From positions 1 through 39,402 of IMG/VR virus record IMGVR_UViG_3300030118_005756: a stretch of 39,402 bases of DNA; one strand, written 5' to 3'. Below are positions 24,001-30,747 of the stretch, piece by piece. Position 1 is the first letter of the stretch, and the number at the start of each line of letters is the position of its first letter. The notes beneath the pieces were generated by a model, which saw only the letters and a program-made list of their open reading frames with translations, ran no database searches and had not been told where the DNA came from. Both the position numbers and the translations under genes were made by a program. The DNA is from a virus.

Positions 24001-25096
24001 TGGCATGCCGGGATTGCCAGCGAAAGCCGGTGAATGGGTAGCAAAACAATGGGAGGGGCACTCTAAGCTTGCGCACTTTATGTGGCGATTGTCTTCTGGG
24101 GATTCGCCTGCTGTTGCAGCACAGCGCACGTTTGATGTCCTGCTTGACTACCAAAACCCAAGCAAAATGGTGCAAGTTGCGCGTTGGATTTTTCCTTTTG
24201 CAACATGGATGGTGACAGCACCCAAGATGACTGCGCGTTTAGCAATGCAGCGTCCAGGCAGCGTGGCTGCAGTCAATCGTTTCTTTGAAGCACAACAGGG
24301 AACAGGCGCAGAACCGGGTAGTTACATTCGTGAGCGTAGTCCTTATTACTACCTTGATGAGCCAGGTAAAAAAGTTTTAGGCGGAGCTCGAGAGCTTATT
24401 CGTAGAGGCATTGCTCCGTTTACTGGAGAAACGGAAGAAGACATTGTAGGTACAGGCGTAGGTCCAGGCATGAGTGCTGTGTTTATGCCGAGAGAGCCTT
24501 TTGGTGAATCGCTTACGTTTCCGTTAGAGGTGTTTGGGTTAAGTTCTCTGTTTCAGGGTCGTGGATATAAGCCCAAACCAGAGCTAGCGGTGAGTGCGTC
24601 TGCTCCTTTGCCTAAAGCTCTGGGCGAATACATATTCCAGAAAGAAGCATTGACAGGCAAACCACTGCAAAGAAGTGGTCCTCTTGAGCTGTTTCCTAGT
24701 CGTATGCCTGGAGTGCCTGCGTTTCTTAGGTCGCGGCCCGCTGAGGTGATCGACGGCAGACGCGCAGAAGAGACACCGCTGTTTACGCGATATGTCCTAC
24801 CGATGATTACGTCACCTGCCGGTATCCAGCTTGGGAACATGGCTACATATCAAATGGGTGGCGGTCAAGCTGGCGGTGCTCCTTTGTCTACAATTGGTCG
24901 CATCAGGGAATATGCTCCGCCAGGGCAAGTTGGAAACATTTACAGTCAGCAAATACTCAATATGCTTACAGGAATTCCGGCATACACTGTGTCGCCAGTC
25001 GATGCGTTTTATGACCAGAGTAGACAATTGAAGCAGATTAATGAACAATTGCGTAGAGCAGTTTTAGAAGCAAAGGGAATGCAGCGGTTACGCTAG
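21005..25096 (+). CDS. Giant putative ejection protein
   Basis: 1363 residues, the largest product here. Mostly helical and charged with a Gly/Ala-rich amphipathic region around 175-260, and a segment 'KRNVLVTRPGYHALNGFND' near 840-860 that resembles a motif of large internal proteins in marine podovirus-like phages. 'FATWMVTAPKMTARLAMQ' near 1065 is mildly hydrophobic. No lysozyme or transglycosylase catalytic motif is evident. By size and place it corresponds to T7 gp16-type proteins that form the DNA channel across the envelope. Overlaps the upstream gene by four bases. Confidence 0.65.
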   Translation: MTGPIDNLNLSAPTELDTAYNRMLERLAPPIIEGYNVTRPGALQKALRGASKLQGPLREQEFDRLKRGIRITKEHHKLASKIAAIADSEGRPDIGKEIREAQQRTFRGEGDPMESLKAGGTMLFKALDYPHKKLVRSWTTPERKGDKKDTDVGAVEWAKRIREEADKGSILPRIIVGLADVPGWAFGGPLGAGVATAGYLLSDLPSGKKFDVDNFKQTVAETARDTGDFVLTAVTDPLNLITAGGGSSAKNAMSSTTRLLAPAVKANKLTKEAAQQAVKAVGEIAIKQAGTETAFPAVMKELRKVGVTSAEAKRVFGAKGEFLGRGQLRISLPFSEKASVELPQLIGKEYAPSKAAQTAYRKAIKEPIEKVTGSKLRELFDPTNQYAKQKQRGARAIAQQIEKKLLDSWEEISRIAPSKERREWIVRNIIDPYAPEGVSKISREGLIDDAGRLLPLEKMDAEAMPASLAEYWQQTQRKLADVAEQGLKGSEAAKAKKDILRAANANLDPRMTFEKNTSLLRGLSEKEARWVEEIDKFFKEVHDTAAATGYIGQNRIAFNAWTGRYFPRQYKRDYGVLDEVPEALRQPDPTALRSRRGQGVEIGKTAADVQLEIPGLLDEAAKKAGAELNLLTTQKRKFEELFERVGKEGSEQRTRARLSEKNNLAKDKDIFDDVFDQEIALLREKNDALPVNQRIDVNRIIREKERYDDLLLQRQRVTAEADPFAAAPSYVQKISRGIGAKTLEDSFVRAFGVPKTSDYATGAFGDYVGDYVLKGLREGEQQTYMLPRNIDSLMRGTFDSTHQTFRNFLARVPGAKSPAARAILKGFDSYARLTNFWKRNVLVTRPGYHALNGFNDTLQMFTDGMVNPAKWINKARQVFNGKGEIVFKLDGKQVRYSADEIKKLAEQYNLPISDISATGRLEYVGPAAANKRRFIDARNAEQKALRKKYKQETKGMSRKEARDYIAKQEGQTPLSKKDVKEEALDRYVFGTFDKSKDYIGMPGLPAKAGEWVAKQWEGHSKLAHFMWRLSSGDSPAVAAQRTFDVLLDYQNPSKMVQVARWIFPFATWMVTAPKMTARLAMQRPGSVAAVNRFFEAQQGTGAEPGSYIRERSPYYYLDEPGKKVLGGARELIRRGIAPFTGETEEDIVGTGVGPGMSAVFMPREPFGESLTFPLEVFGLSSLFQGRGYKPKPELAVSASAPLPKALGEYIFQKEALTGKPLQRSGPLELFPSRMPGVPAFLRSRPAEVIDGRRAEETPLFTRYVLPMITSPAGIQLGNMATYQMGGGQAGGAPLSTIGRIREYAPPGQVGNIYSQQILNMLTGIPAYTVSPVDAFYDQSRQLKQINEQLRRAVLEAKGMQRLR

Positions 25097-25110
25097 TTTA
25101 GGAGGAAGTT

Positions 25111-25470
25111 ATGGCAAGCTTTGCAAGTAGTAAACAAACAGGGTTCGGAGTTATTCTGAACAAAACAGATCTAGAAGACGGAACGGAAGAAGACACGTAC
25201 GAGTTTATTGACTCTCGGTCAGCGCAAAAAACACAGTTCCAAATACTGTGCAGCGTAAACGGCAGTTTTCACGTGTACTCTAAGATGCGTGGGTCGGGAA
25301 CATTCGCGCAGATTACTTCAACCCCGGTAACACACACGGGTCACGCAACAGAACCCACTGTTTATCTGGTAGATTTTCCGCTTGGTGTAAGCAAGGTTAC
25401 GTTTACTCCTTCTGCAACTGACGCTGCTGGCACTCTTGAGGTGCAAGCCCGCAGTATTCCGAGGAGGTAA
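25111..25470 (+). CDS. Small beta-rich structural protein
   Basis: 119 residues preceded by a near-perfect AGGAGG. Beta-rich, Thr/Ser/Phe-rich sequence without a signal peptide. Not recognised; resembles small decoration or fibre-base proteins in composition. It starts the run of fibre-like genes and stops two bases before the next start. Confidence 0.8.
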   Translation: MASFASSKQTGFGVILNKTDLEDGTEEDTYEFIDSRSAQKTQFQILCSVNGSFHVYSKMRGSGTFAQITSTPVTHTGHATEPTVYLVDFPLGVSKVTFTPSATDAAGTLEVQARSIPRR

Positions 25471-25472
25471 TC

Positions 25473-26543
25473 ATGGCTAAAGTTGTAAAATTTCCAGCAG
25501 AAGGCGCGACGACTGACTTCAGCGATGAAGACATCTCAAACGTCGGCAGTATTGCGCTTGATGAAATCACAAGTGATTCTGCAACGTCGGTAACCGTAAC
25601 CCTTGGAACCGATGCGGGTGACGATTTTATTGTAGGCCCCAGTAATAAGATGGTTGTAGAAGGCGACACGGGCAAGGTCGGTGTTGGCACAGCAACGCCA
25701 CGTCGAGCAGTTGATGTTTTAGATGCAAGCAATCCGCAGCTCAGGTTGTCACGCGCTGATGACTCGAATTACGCGGACCTCGAAGTGTCAGCAAACAACA
25801 ACTTGATTGCGTCACAAGTCGATAACATGATTGTCCAGGGTAATGATACGCATACATTTATAGCGGTTCAAAACACGAGTGCTCAGACAGATAGCGCAGT
25901 TACAAATGGACAAAGCGGTTTAACGATTGGCGTATCTGGATCCACGGGCTATGTTTACAACCGTTACGGTGGCGAGCTTATTATCGGAACAACAAACACA
26001 GAAGCTATTCGAATTGCTACGGATGAAGACGCGACTTTTGTTGCGAACCTTTCTGCGAATGGAAACGTGACTCTTGGTGACGCGGCTGATGATACGCACA
26101 CTGTCAATGGTACGCTGCAGTTCGCGCAAGAGGTTTCTTCGCCATCTGCACCAGGAGCTGGGGCAGGAGGAATATTCTACGTAAAGGATGACGGTATTCC
26201 GTATTTTGTATCCAACAGCACATCAGAAACCGCTCTCACAGGCGGAGGCGGCGGAGGCATTACGGTTGTCTCGAAATCAAACACTGACAGCCCCTACACA
26301 GCAGCAGCTGGAGAATTTGTAGAGGTAACAAGCGGACCTTTTACGCTCAACCTTCCTGCTGCTACAACGGCAGGTGATGTGATTGACGTTTTCGTAAAAG
26401 ACGCACTTGTCCAAGCTGTAACCATTTCTGCTAATGGCAGTGACACAATAAATTATGCAAGCGCAGATCTTAGAATTAGCGGAAATGCGCGAGTAAATGT
26501 CACATTAGTCTCAAGTGGCAACAACAACTGGTTTATCAGATAA
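25473..26543 (+). CDS. Tail-fibre-like protein
   Basis: 356 residues. Acidic, Asn/Thr/Gly-rich repeats, including 'GKVGVGTATPRRAVDV', a phrase common in phage fibre shafts (VGIGTxxP motif), then a Gly-rich hinge 'GGGGGG' near 257 and a C-terminal beta domain with 'NGSDTINYASADLRI', like capping domains of fibres. Probably host-recognition or fibre structural protein. AGGAGG before the start. Confidence 0.75.
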   Translation: MAKVVKFPAEGATTDFSDEDISNVGSIALDEITSDSATSVTVTLGTDAGDDFIVGPSNKMVVEGDTGKVGVGTATPRRAVDVLDASNPQLRLSRADDSNYADLEVSANNNLIASQVDNMIVQGNDTHTFIAVQNTSAQTDSAVTNGQSGLTIGVSGSTGYVYNRYGGELIIGTTNTEAIRIATDEDATFVANLSANGNVTLGDAADDTHTVNGTLQFAQEVSSPSAPGAGAGGIFYVKDDGIPYFVSNSTSETALTGGGGGGITVVSKSNTDSPYTAAAGEFVEVTSGPFTLNLPAATTAGDVIDVFVKDALVQAVTISANGSDTINYASADLRISGNARVNVTLVSSGNNNWFIR

Positions 26544-26555
26544 GGAGAAAATGCA

Positions 26556-27299
26556 ATGACACACGGATTACAAGGCAGAAAAAGCTCAATGCTTTTCAAT
26601 GATTCAGATGACGAGTATCTTGCTTTAGCTAATCAAGGCTCTGGAGTGGCAAATCTTAATCCTTTAGCGTCTGACGCATTTAGTATTTCTTTGTGGTTTT
26701 ACACAGACAGCACCTCTACTCATGCTCTTTTCAGTAACAGGCAGAGTACTGGCGATGGGTGGTGGCTTGGCTTGACCAGTCAAAAGCTGGATTTTAGATG
26801 GTACAGTTCGGGAGCTGGTTCAAGCGACATCACAACCTTCGACAGCGATGGTTATAGAGCTAGTCTTTACAATGGTCCGTGGAGTCATGCTGTTATTACC
26901 TATAACGGTAATGGAAACGGAACAGGTTTGAAGATGTACATCAATGCTGCATTGATTGAAACAGGACCGAGCGCAACCATAGGAACAACAACATCGTCTG
27001 ATGAAATTAGAATCGGTAAAGGCTACAGTGCTGCTTCTTATAAATACTCCGGATCAATTTCTAATGTTTCTTTCTGGGATAAAGAACTGACTGAAGCTGA
27101 GGTTGATTTTATATATCATGGCAATGATGGTGGTCGTGGACCAGGCGACTTAAACTTTCACCCTGCATTCAGCAACTGTATTGGCTGGTGGCTAGCAGAC
27201 CACCCTGATGATGATTCAAGTAAAATCTATGACAACACTGCCAGTAATAATAATTTTACTCCAAACAACTCCCCTACCCTTTTGAAGCTTTCTCCGTAA
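26556..27299 (+). CDS. LamG/concanavalin-like lectin domain protein
   Basis: 247 residues forming one laminin-G-like (concanavalin A-type jelly roll) domain: 'FSISLWFYTDS' near the N terminus, 'GPWSHAVITYNGNGNGTGLKMYIN' in the centre, and 'YSGSISNVSFWDKELTEAEV' near 170. Such domains bind glycans; in a phage they would sit on fibres and recognise surface sugars. AAGGAG upstream. Its stop overlaps the endolysin start. Confidence 0.85.
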   Translation: MTHGLQGRKSSMLFNDSDDEYLALANQGSGVANLNPLASDAFSISLWFYTDSTSTHALFSNRQSTGDGWWLGLTSQKLDFRWYSSGAGSSDITTFDSDGYRASLYNGPWSHAVITYNGNGNGTGLKMYINAALIETGPSATIGTTTSSDEIRIGKGYSAASYKYSGSISNVSFWDKELTEAEVDFIYHGNDGGRGPGDLNFHPAFSNCIGWWLADHPDDDSSKIYDNTASNNNFTPNNSPTLLKLSP

Positions 27300-27721
27300 T
27301 GCCCAGCTTCAGCAGTAAAAGCCGACAGCGGTTAGAAACCTGTCATATAGACTTGCAGACCTTGTTTCAAGAGGTTGTTCGTCGCTACGACTGCACGATT
27401 CTTGAGGGTCAACGCAGTAAAGAGAGGCAGGAGGAACTCGTAGAGCAAGGATTCTCAAAAACTCAGAATTCAAAGCATTTGCTCTCGCCATCAATGGCTG
27501 TAGATGTCATACCGTATCCATTCAAAAGCAGTGATTGGAAAAACATGAAAAGGTTTTATCACTTTGCTGGCTACGTACAAGCAACGTTTCAGCAACTTCA
27601 AGATTTAGGCACTATTGACCAGACCTATCGCCTCGTTAGCGGTCTAGACTGGGACGGTGACAACGATCTAGATGACCAGTCGTTTATGGATGGTCCACAT
27701 TTTGAGTTACGCGCAAAATAA
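27299..27721 (+). CDS. M15-type peptidoglycan peptidase (endolysin)
   Basis: 140 residues. Zinc ligands of the D-Ala-D-Ala carboxypeptidase/L-alanoyl-D-glutamate peptidase family are in place: H60 in 'NSKHLLS', D69 in 'MAVDVIP' and H134 in 'DGPHFEL', with the conserved 'GQRS' at 37-40. It cuts peptide bridges in the cell wall at the end of infection. No signal peptide or membrane segment, so release would need a holin. TAATG-coupled to the lectin gene; the membrane proteins encoded just beyond, on the other strand, are holin/spanin candidates. Confidence 0.9.
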   Translation: MPSFSSKSRQRLETCHIDLQTLFQEVVRRYDCTILEGQRSKERQEELVEQGFSKTQNSKHLLSPSMAVDVIPYPFKSSDWKNMKRFYHFAGYVQATFQQLQDLGTIDQTYRLVSGLDWDGDNDLDDQSFMDGPHFELRAK

Positions 27722-27733
27722 AAGGAGTGAGTC

Positions 27734-28369
27734 TTGTCTCAACTAAACGCAAACATTCCATACCTGCAGTGCTACATACGCAAAGAATACGTAGGCCTAG
27801 ATGAAGACGTTCCGGGCTATTTGTTCGGTGTCAAATCCATGCTCAACCGACCACTGCATTTCCATTTCCTTAGTAAGTTCGGCGCTACCATCTGGAACAT
27901 GCCTATCTCTGCATTCGTGCATCGCCTAGATTATGACAAGCTAGACGAAGACGAAGAGACTAGGTTGCAAATGCTGCAGACGTGGGATTGCCAAAGCAAT
28001 AACATTGCCGTGACTACGTTTGCGTTTCTGCAAAACAAAAGAGCTGACGTATTCTGCAGAGACAAGAAGTGGCGAACAGGGCACTACATCACAACGATTG
28101 ACGATTACGAAGGCGATCTAAACGAACTCAACGTCGGCTACAGCAACGACCAGGATTCTAAATGCTATCACTTGATTGCCCTTGAAGACGGCAACTACTG
28201 CGTTCAGCCAAACAACTTATTGCGCTGGCACAATCCGGACTTTGTGATCCCCTACGACAAAGAAAACCCACCGCGCTTTGAAATATACAAGGTGCAAATG
28301 TCTAGTGAAGATGTTGATCGCTCGTACGGCAACAGCCCGTACTTTTTCTATGCGCACGACGAAGACTAA
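27734..28369 (+). CDS. Unknown protein, last gene of the late operon
   Basis: 211 residues. The start is TTG at 27734, chosen because AAAGGAG lies eight bases upstream and no ATG fits. Rich in aromatic residues, Asn and Asp; sequence such as 'QCYIRKEYVGLDEDVPGYLFGV' and 'RPLHFHFLSKFGATIW' looks well folded. I recall similar proteins next to structural genes in marine phages but cannot name a function. Its stop overlaps the stop of the convergent minus-strand gene by a few bases, with no clear terminator between. Confidence 0.8.
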   Translation: MSQLNANIPYLQCYIRKEYVGLDEDVPGYLFGVKSMLNRPLHFHFLSKFGATIWNMPISAFVHRLDYDKLDEDEETRLQMLQTWDCQSNNIAVTTFAFLQNKRADVFCRDKKWRTGHYITTIDDYEGDLNELNVGYSNDQDSKCYHLIALEDGNYCVQPNNLLRWHNPDFVIPYDKENPPRFEIYKVQMSSEDVDRSYGNSPYFFYAHDED

Positions 28370-28749
28370 GGGCCAAATATCTGCAGCAGTTTCATTCCCG
28401 CGCCACCGGACAGCAGACCTGACGTAACCACAACTGTCAGTGCTTTATAGATGTTCTTTTTGAAGTCCTCCGTGACGCTCTTTACTTCGCTGATGTCTTT
28501 CTGGATTTCTTTCAGCGTGGTCTCCATTGAACCAACCTTGCCTGTCAGTCCACTTGTGCCTTCGGAACCGTAAAGACTTTTCCTGAGCTCCACAACGCGA
28601 TCTTCGAATACTTCTATCTGAGTTTCAATACGCGCAATCCCCTGTCCCTGCGCCGAAAACTGGGCCACCGTCGTAGTCATCGTTTGTGTCAGTGTCTCGA
28701 GTTGCGCAGACAGCTTCCCGATTGACACCGACGTTTCTCTGTCCGTCAT
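28366..28749 (-). CDS. Coiled-coil protein with C-terminal membrane segment
   Basis: 127 residues: long heptad-like helix from about 10 to 98 and one hydrophobic segment at about 99-125. The plan resembles haemolysin XhlA-type phage lysis proteins (helix plus one C-terminal membrane anchor). Its first 42 codons overlap the 3' end of the GYF-like gene in another frame. Last gene of the minus-strand block, meeting the late operon tail to tail. Confidence 0.75.
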   Translation of the reverse strand: MTDRETSVSIGKLSAQLETLTQTMTTTVAQFSAQGQGIARIETQIEVFEDRVVELRKSLYGSEGTSGLTGKVGSMETTLKEIQKDISEVKSVTEDFKKNIYKALTVVVTSGLLSGGAGMKLLQIFGP

Positions 28750-29068
28750 CTTCCCTTCCCTTTCCTTTCAGCGACATAAGTTCGCTTATTCTTTTTAGCT
28801 CTTCAGCAACGCCAACCAAATCAGTCAGTGTATGCTCCATATCATCAAGCTGTTGAAGCTCTGTTTTTTCACGGCAATCACGAAGATACTCTTGGACCGA
28901 CATCCACTTGCTTTTGCGCCTACAAAACACCTGCGTATCAGCATGAACGCGACCTGCGCCCATCCACTCCCGCAGCTGCATCGGGCCCGAACATTCGTAG
29001 TTTTCCGCCACCCCTTTCGGTAGAAACACTACGACGTTGAGTGGGTGTTCCAGCGCAGGCACGTTCAT
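28625..29068 (-). CDS. GYF_2-like domain protein
   Basis: 147 residues from the ATG at 29068, which overlaps the previous stop (ATGA). Residues about 28-62 ('GPMQLREWMGAGRVHADTQV', then W55) fit the GYF_2 pattern, a small domain with Gly-Pro, a helix, 'GR...DT.V' and a Trp, usually involved in protein-protein contact. The C-terminal 42 residues are charged low-complexity sequence that overlaps the next gene. Function unknown; its membrane-protein neighbours suggest an envelope-related role. Confidence 0.7.
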   Translation of the reverse strand: MNVPALEHPLNVVVFLPKGVAENYECSGPMQLREWMGAGRVHADTQVFCRRKSKWMSVQEYLRDCREKTELQQLDDMEHTLTDLVGVAEELKRISELMSLKGKGREDDGQRNVGVNREAVCATRDTDTNDDYDGGPVFGAGTGDCAY

Positions 29069-29406
29069 CGTGTGAACAATACGCCGAGTGCTACTCCTAC
29101 GCCAAGCCCTAACGCGCTTGCACCCGCGAGCACGGTAATAGACTCCCACCAAGTTACTGGTTTATCTTCAGGTAGCTTCGGCACAAAAAGGGTTTTCACC
29201 ACAGTTGCTGTGCGCACTTTCAACTTTTGCGTACAAGCATCAAACTTTACTCGCTCTTCTCGAGCTCTGCCTTCCCACACAACTCCAGCTTCATATAGTT
29301 CGTTCTCGCATGCAGTCATCACCCGCGCTGAACACGCAGACTGCGCTATTGCGTGAGTAGGCAGACAAGTCAGTAACGCTAGACCAAATGCAAATTCTTT
29401 TACCAT
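29065..29406 (-). CDS. Exported protein with C-terminal membrane helix (spanin-like layout)
   Basis: 113 residues from the ATG at 29406. N-terminal signal-like segment (1-22, 'FALLTCLPTHAIAQS'-type end; no convincing lipobox), about 65 residues of likely periplasmic sequence with three Cys, and a Gly/Ala-rich hydrophobic segment at about 90-111. A protein anchored at both ends recalls unimolecular spanins, though these normally carry a lipobox. Overlaps its neighbours on both sides (start inside the end of the upstream gene, stop shared with the next ATG). Confidence 0.7.
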   Translation of the reverse strand: MVKEFAFGLALLTCLPTHAIAQSACSARVMTACENELYEAGVVWEGRAREERVKFDACTQKLKVRTATVVKTLFVPKLPEDKPVTWWESITVLAGASALGLGVGVALGVLFTR

Positions 29407-29669
29407 TCCTGTTTCGTCCTCGATAAAAATGATTCTGGATTCTTCTCTTTCTTTCGACGCACTGTCTGCTTTTTTATAGCAACGCGCTTGGCTGAAGCGG
29501 ACGTATTGATTTTCGCGTCTTCTTTCAATAGTTCCTTCGCGATCATATCGGCGTATCTCTCCTGCCTCTCGTGCTCCTGGTCTCTGCCTTCGATAACGTA
29601 AGCCTTTCGCAGTCCAAACCAACCTGCGAATAAACCGAGTGATCCGAGAAGTACCCCTATCCATGTCAT
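29400..29669 (-). CDS. Small membrane protein with charged tail (i-spanin-like layout)
   Basis: 89 residues. One N-terminal membrane helix (about 3-21, 'GVLLGSLGLFAGWFGL'), then a highly charged helical tail of about 65 residues. This matches the layout of inner-membrane spanins (Rz type), and the next gene, overlapping it, encodes an exported protein, as in Rz/Rz1 pairs. The start ATG overlaps the preceding stop (ATGA). Assignment is by architecture only. Confidence 0.7.
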   Translation of the reverse strand: MTWIGVLLGSLGLFAGWFGLRKAYVIEGRDQEHERQERYADMIAKELLKEDAKINTSASAKRVAIKKQTVRRKKEKNPESFLSRTKQEW

Positions 29670-29959
29670 GTCTGCGTAACCACTTCTTCTTTCTCAACGA
29701 TCTCCGTCTCGAGAATTGCCGGTCGAACTTTGGAGTCAACATATCCCTGTGCCCCGATCAGTCCCGCACCTGCAGCGCCAGTAGTGCCGCCCAGCACGGT
29801 CACCATAGACTGCAGTACATCGGGATGAACTCGCGCCAATATTCCTGCCGCAATCAACCCAGTAGTCATAACGACTAGCAGGCAAAACGCTAAAAACTTC
29901 TTGCTGCGGAACCATGGTTTTTCAATCTCTTTCATACGTCGAATATACAGCAACTTCAC
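29666..29959 (-). CDS. Holin candidate with two membrane segments
   Basis: 97 residues from a GTG at 29959 that overlaps the upstream stop (GTGA); an ATG at 29935 is an alternative. Two hydrophobic segments, about 22-42 and 48-72, with a basic N terminus ('KPWFRSKKF') and charged C terminus, as in small class II holins, which form membrane lesions that release the endolysin. The M15 peptidase itself is encoded about 2 kb away on the opposite strand. Confidence 0.65.
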   Translation of the reverse strand: MKLLYIRRMKEIEKPWFRSKKFLAFCLLVVMTTGLIAAGILARVHPDVLQSMVTVLGGTTGAAGAGLIGAQGYVDSKVRPAILETEIVEKEEVVTQT

Positions 29960-30288
29960 AGATCATCCAATTTTGCAATGATGCGCTTACGCTCCAGTGC
30001 TCGAAACCCTGCATCATCTGTCACCGTCAAATGACTGTCCTTGCCTTGCAGTTCACCCGCAGGCGCTTTCGTAGGCTCGTACGCTGCTCCATTACACTTC
30101 TCTCGCGGACCGTCTTTACACATCTTACAGATGTAAGTGTCGTCTTTATCAATCGGTGCCGTGTAATGCAGACCCATGACCAGGCTTCCGTTAAGAAGAC
30201 AGCCCTCCGGCACAATGCGCATCTCTTTCGCTAAAACCAACTGCTTGTCACGCGGATCAGCCTCAGTGAAATCGAAGTAGTTACTCAT
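29956..30288 (-). CDS. Unknown small Cys-containing protein
   Basis: 110 residues. A 'CKMCKDGPREKC' cluster in the middle could bind a metal. Otherwise hydrophilic and not recognised. The start ATG at 30288 lies inside the end of the preceding 27-codon gene, and its stop overlaps the holin candidate's start, so it belongs to a tightly coupled operon. Confidence 0.75.
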   Translation of the reverse strand: MSNYFDFTEADPRDKQLVLAKEMRIVPEGCLLNGSLVMGLHYTAPIDKDDTYICKMCKDGPREKCNGAAYEPTKAPAGELQGKDSHLTVTDDAGFRALERKRIIAKLDDL

Positions 30289-30364
30289 CGCGAGCCTGTA
30301 AAGAACTATAAATTACAGTTTTTTCAGCGCGATCAGCTAGCTGCAGTTTATCCAAAATACTCAT
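30281..30364 (-). CDS. Tiny 27-residue coupled gene
   Basis: An open frame starting MSILDKLQLADR. Its ATG overlaps the stop of the helix-turn-helix gene (ATGA), GAGG lies seven bases upstream, and its stop lies eight bases inside the next gene. Overlaps at both ends and a good ribosome site make it likely translated, either as a real small protein or as a coupling leader. No membrane segment; charged helix likely. Confidence 0.55.
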   Translation of the reverse strand: MSILDKLQLADRAEKTVIYSSLQARDE

Positions 30365-30747
30365 GCTTTATCCTCACCATTGTTTGCTTTGTTTTTCTGC
30401 GCAGGTTTCCTTCTGTTTTTTTTACCAACACACTTTTGACTTCGATGACGAAATCCTCCGTAACTTTTTTCATAAAACTCAGAGCGATCACGCCACTCCT
30501 GACAGTATATGCAGAAATTTTGATTATCCTCCATTTTTACAACCACTTCTTCAATGGGAATACCAAATCTGCTTGCTATCTGCTTGTAATACCGAGGGTA
30601 AACAGGTCTGCCCGCAATCACGTCGCGTATCAATCGCACGTCAACATGCAGCCTTCCGGCCAAATCCTTCATTGTCATATCATCATTAATTCGGTGTAAA
30701 TGCTTTATCCTGTCTATTAGTTTATTGGTTTCTTCCAACGGTGACAT
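30361..30747 (-). CDS. Helix-turn-helix protein with C-terminal zinc-binding module
   Basis: 128 residues. A helix-turn-helix fits residues about 24-45 ('MTMKDLAGRLHVDVRLIRDV') and is followed by 'YYKQIASRFGIPIEEV', as in Cro/CI-type repressors. Residues 79-106 carry C79, C82 and H101/C106 as likely zinc ligands, and the tail is very basic. It overlaps the end of the integrase gene by 26 bases, with AGAGGAA as ribosome site. Candidates are lysogeny repressor, excisionase or integrase regulator; the zinc module is unusual for any of these. Role uncertain. Confidence 0.65.
   Translation of the reverse strand: MSPLEETNKLIDRIKHLHRINDDMTMKDLAGRLHVDVRLIRDVIAGRPVYPRYYKQIASRFGIPIEEVVVKMEDNQNFCIYCQEWRDRSEFYEKSYGGFRHRSQKCVGKKNRRKPAQKNKANNGEDKA

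Noticed and set aside
28828-29356. Plus-strand frames opposite the small membrane genes
   Set aside because: No ribosome sites and unlike real protein; the minus-strand frames have overlapping starts and stops and clear membrane segments.
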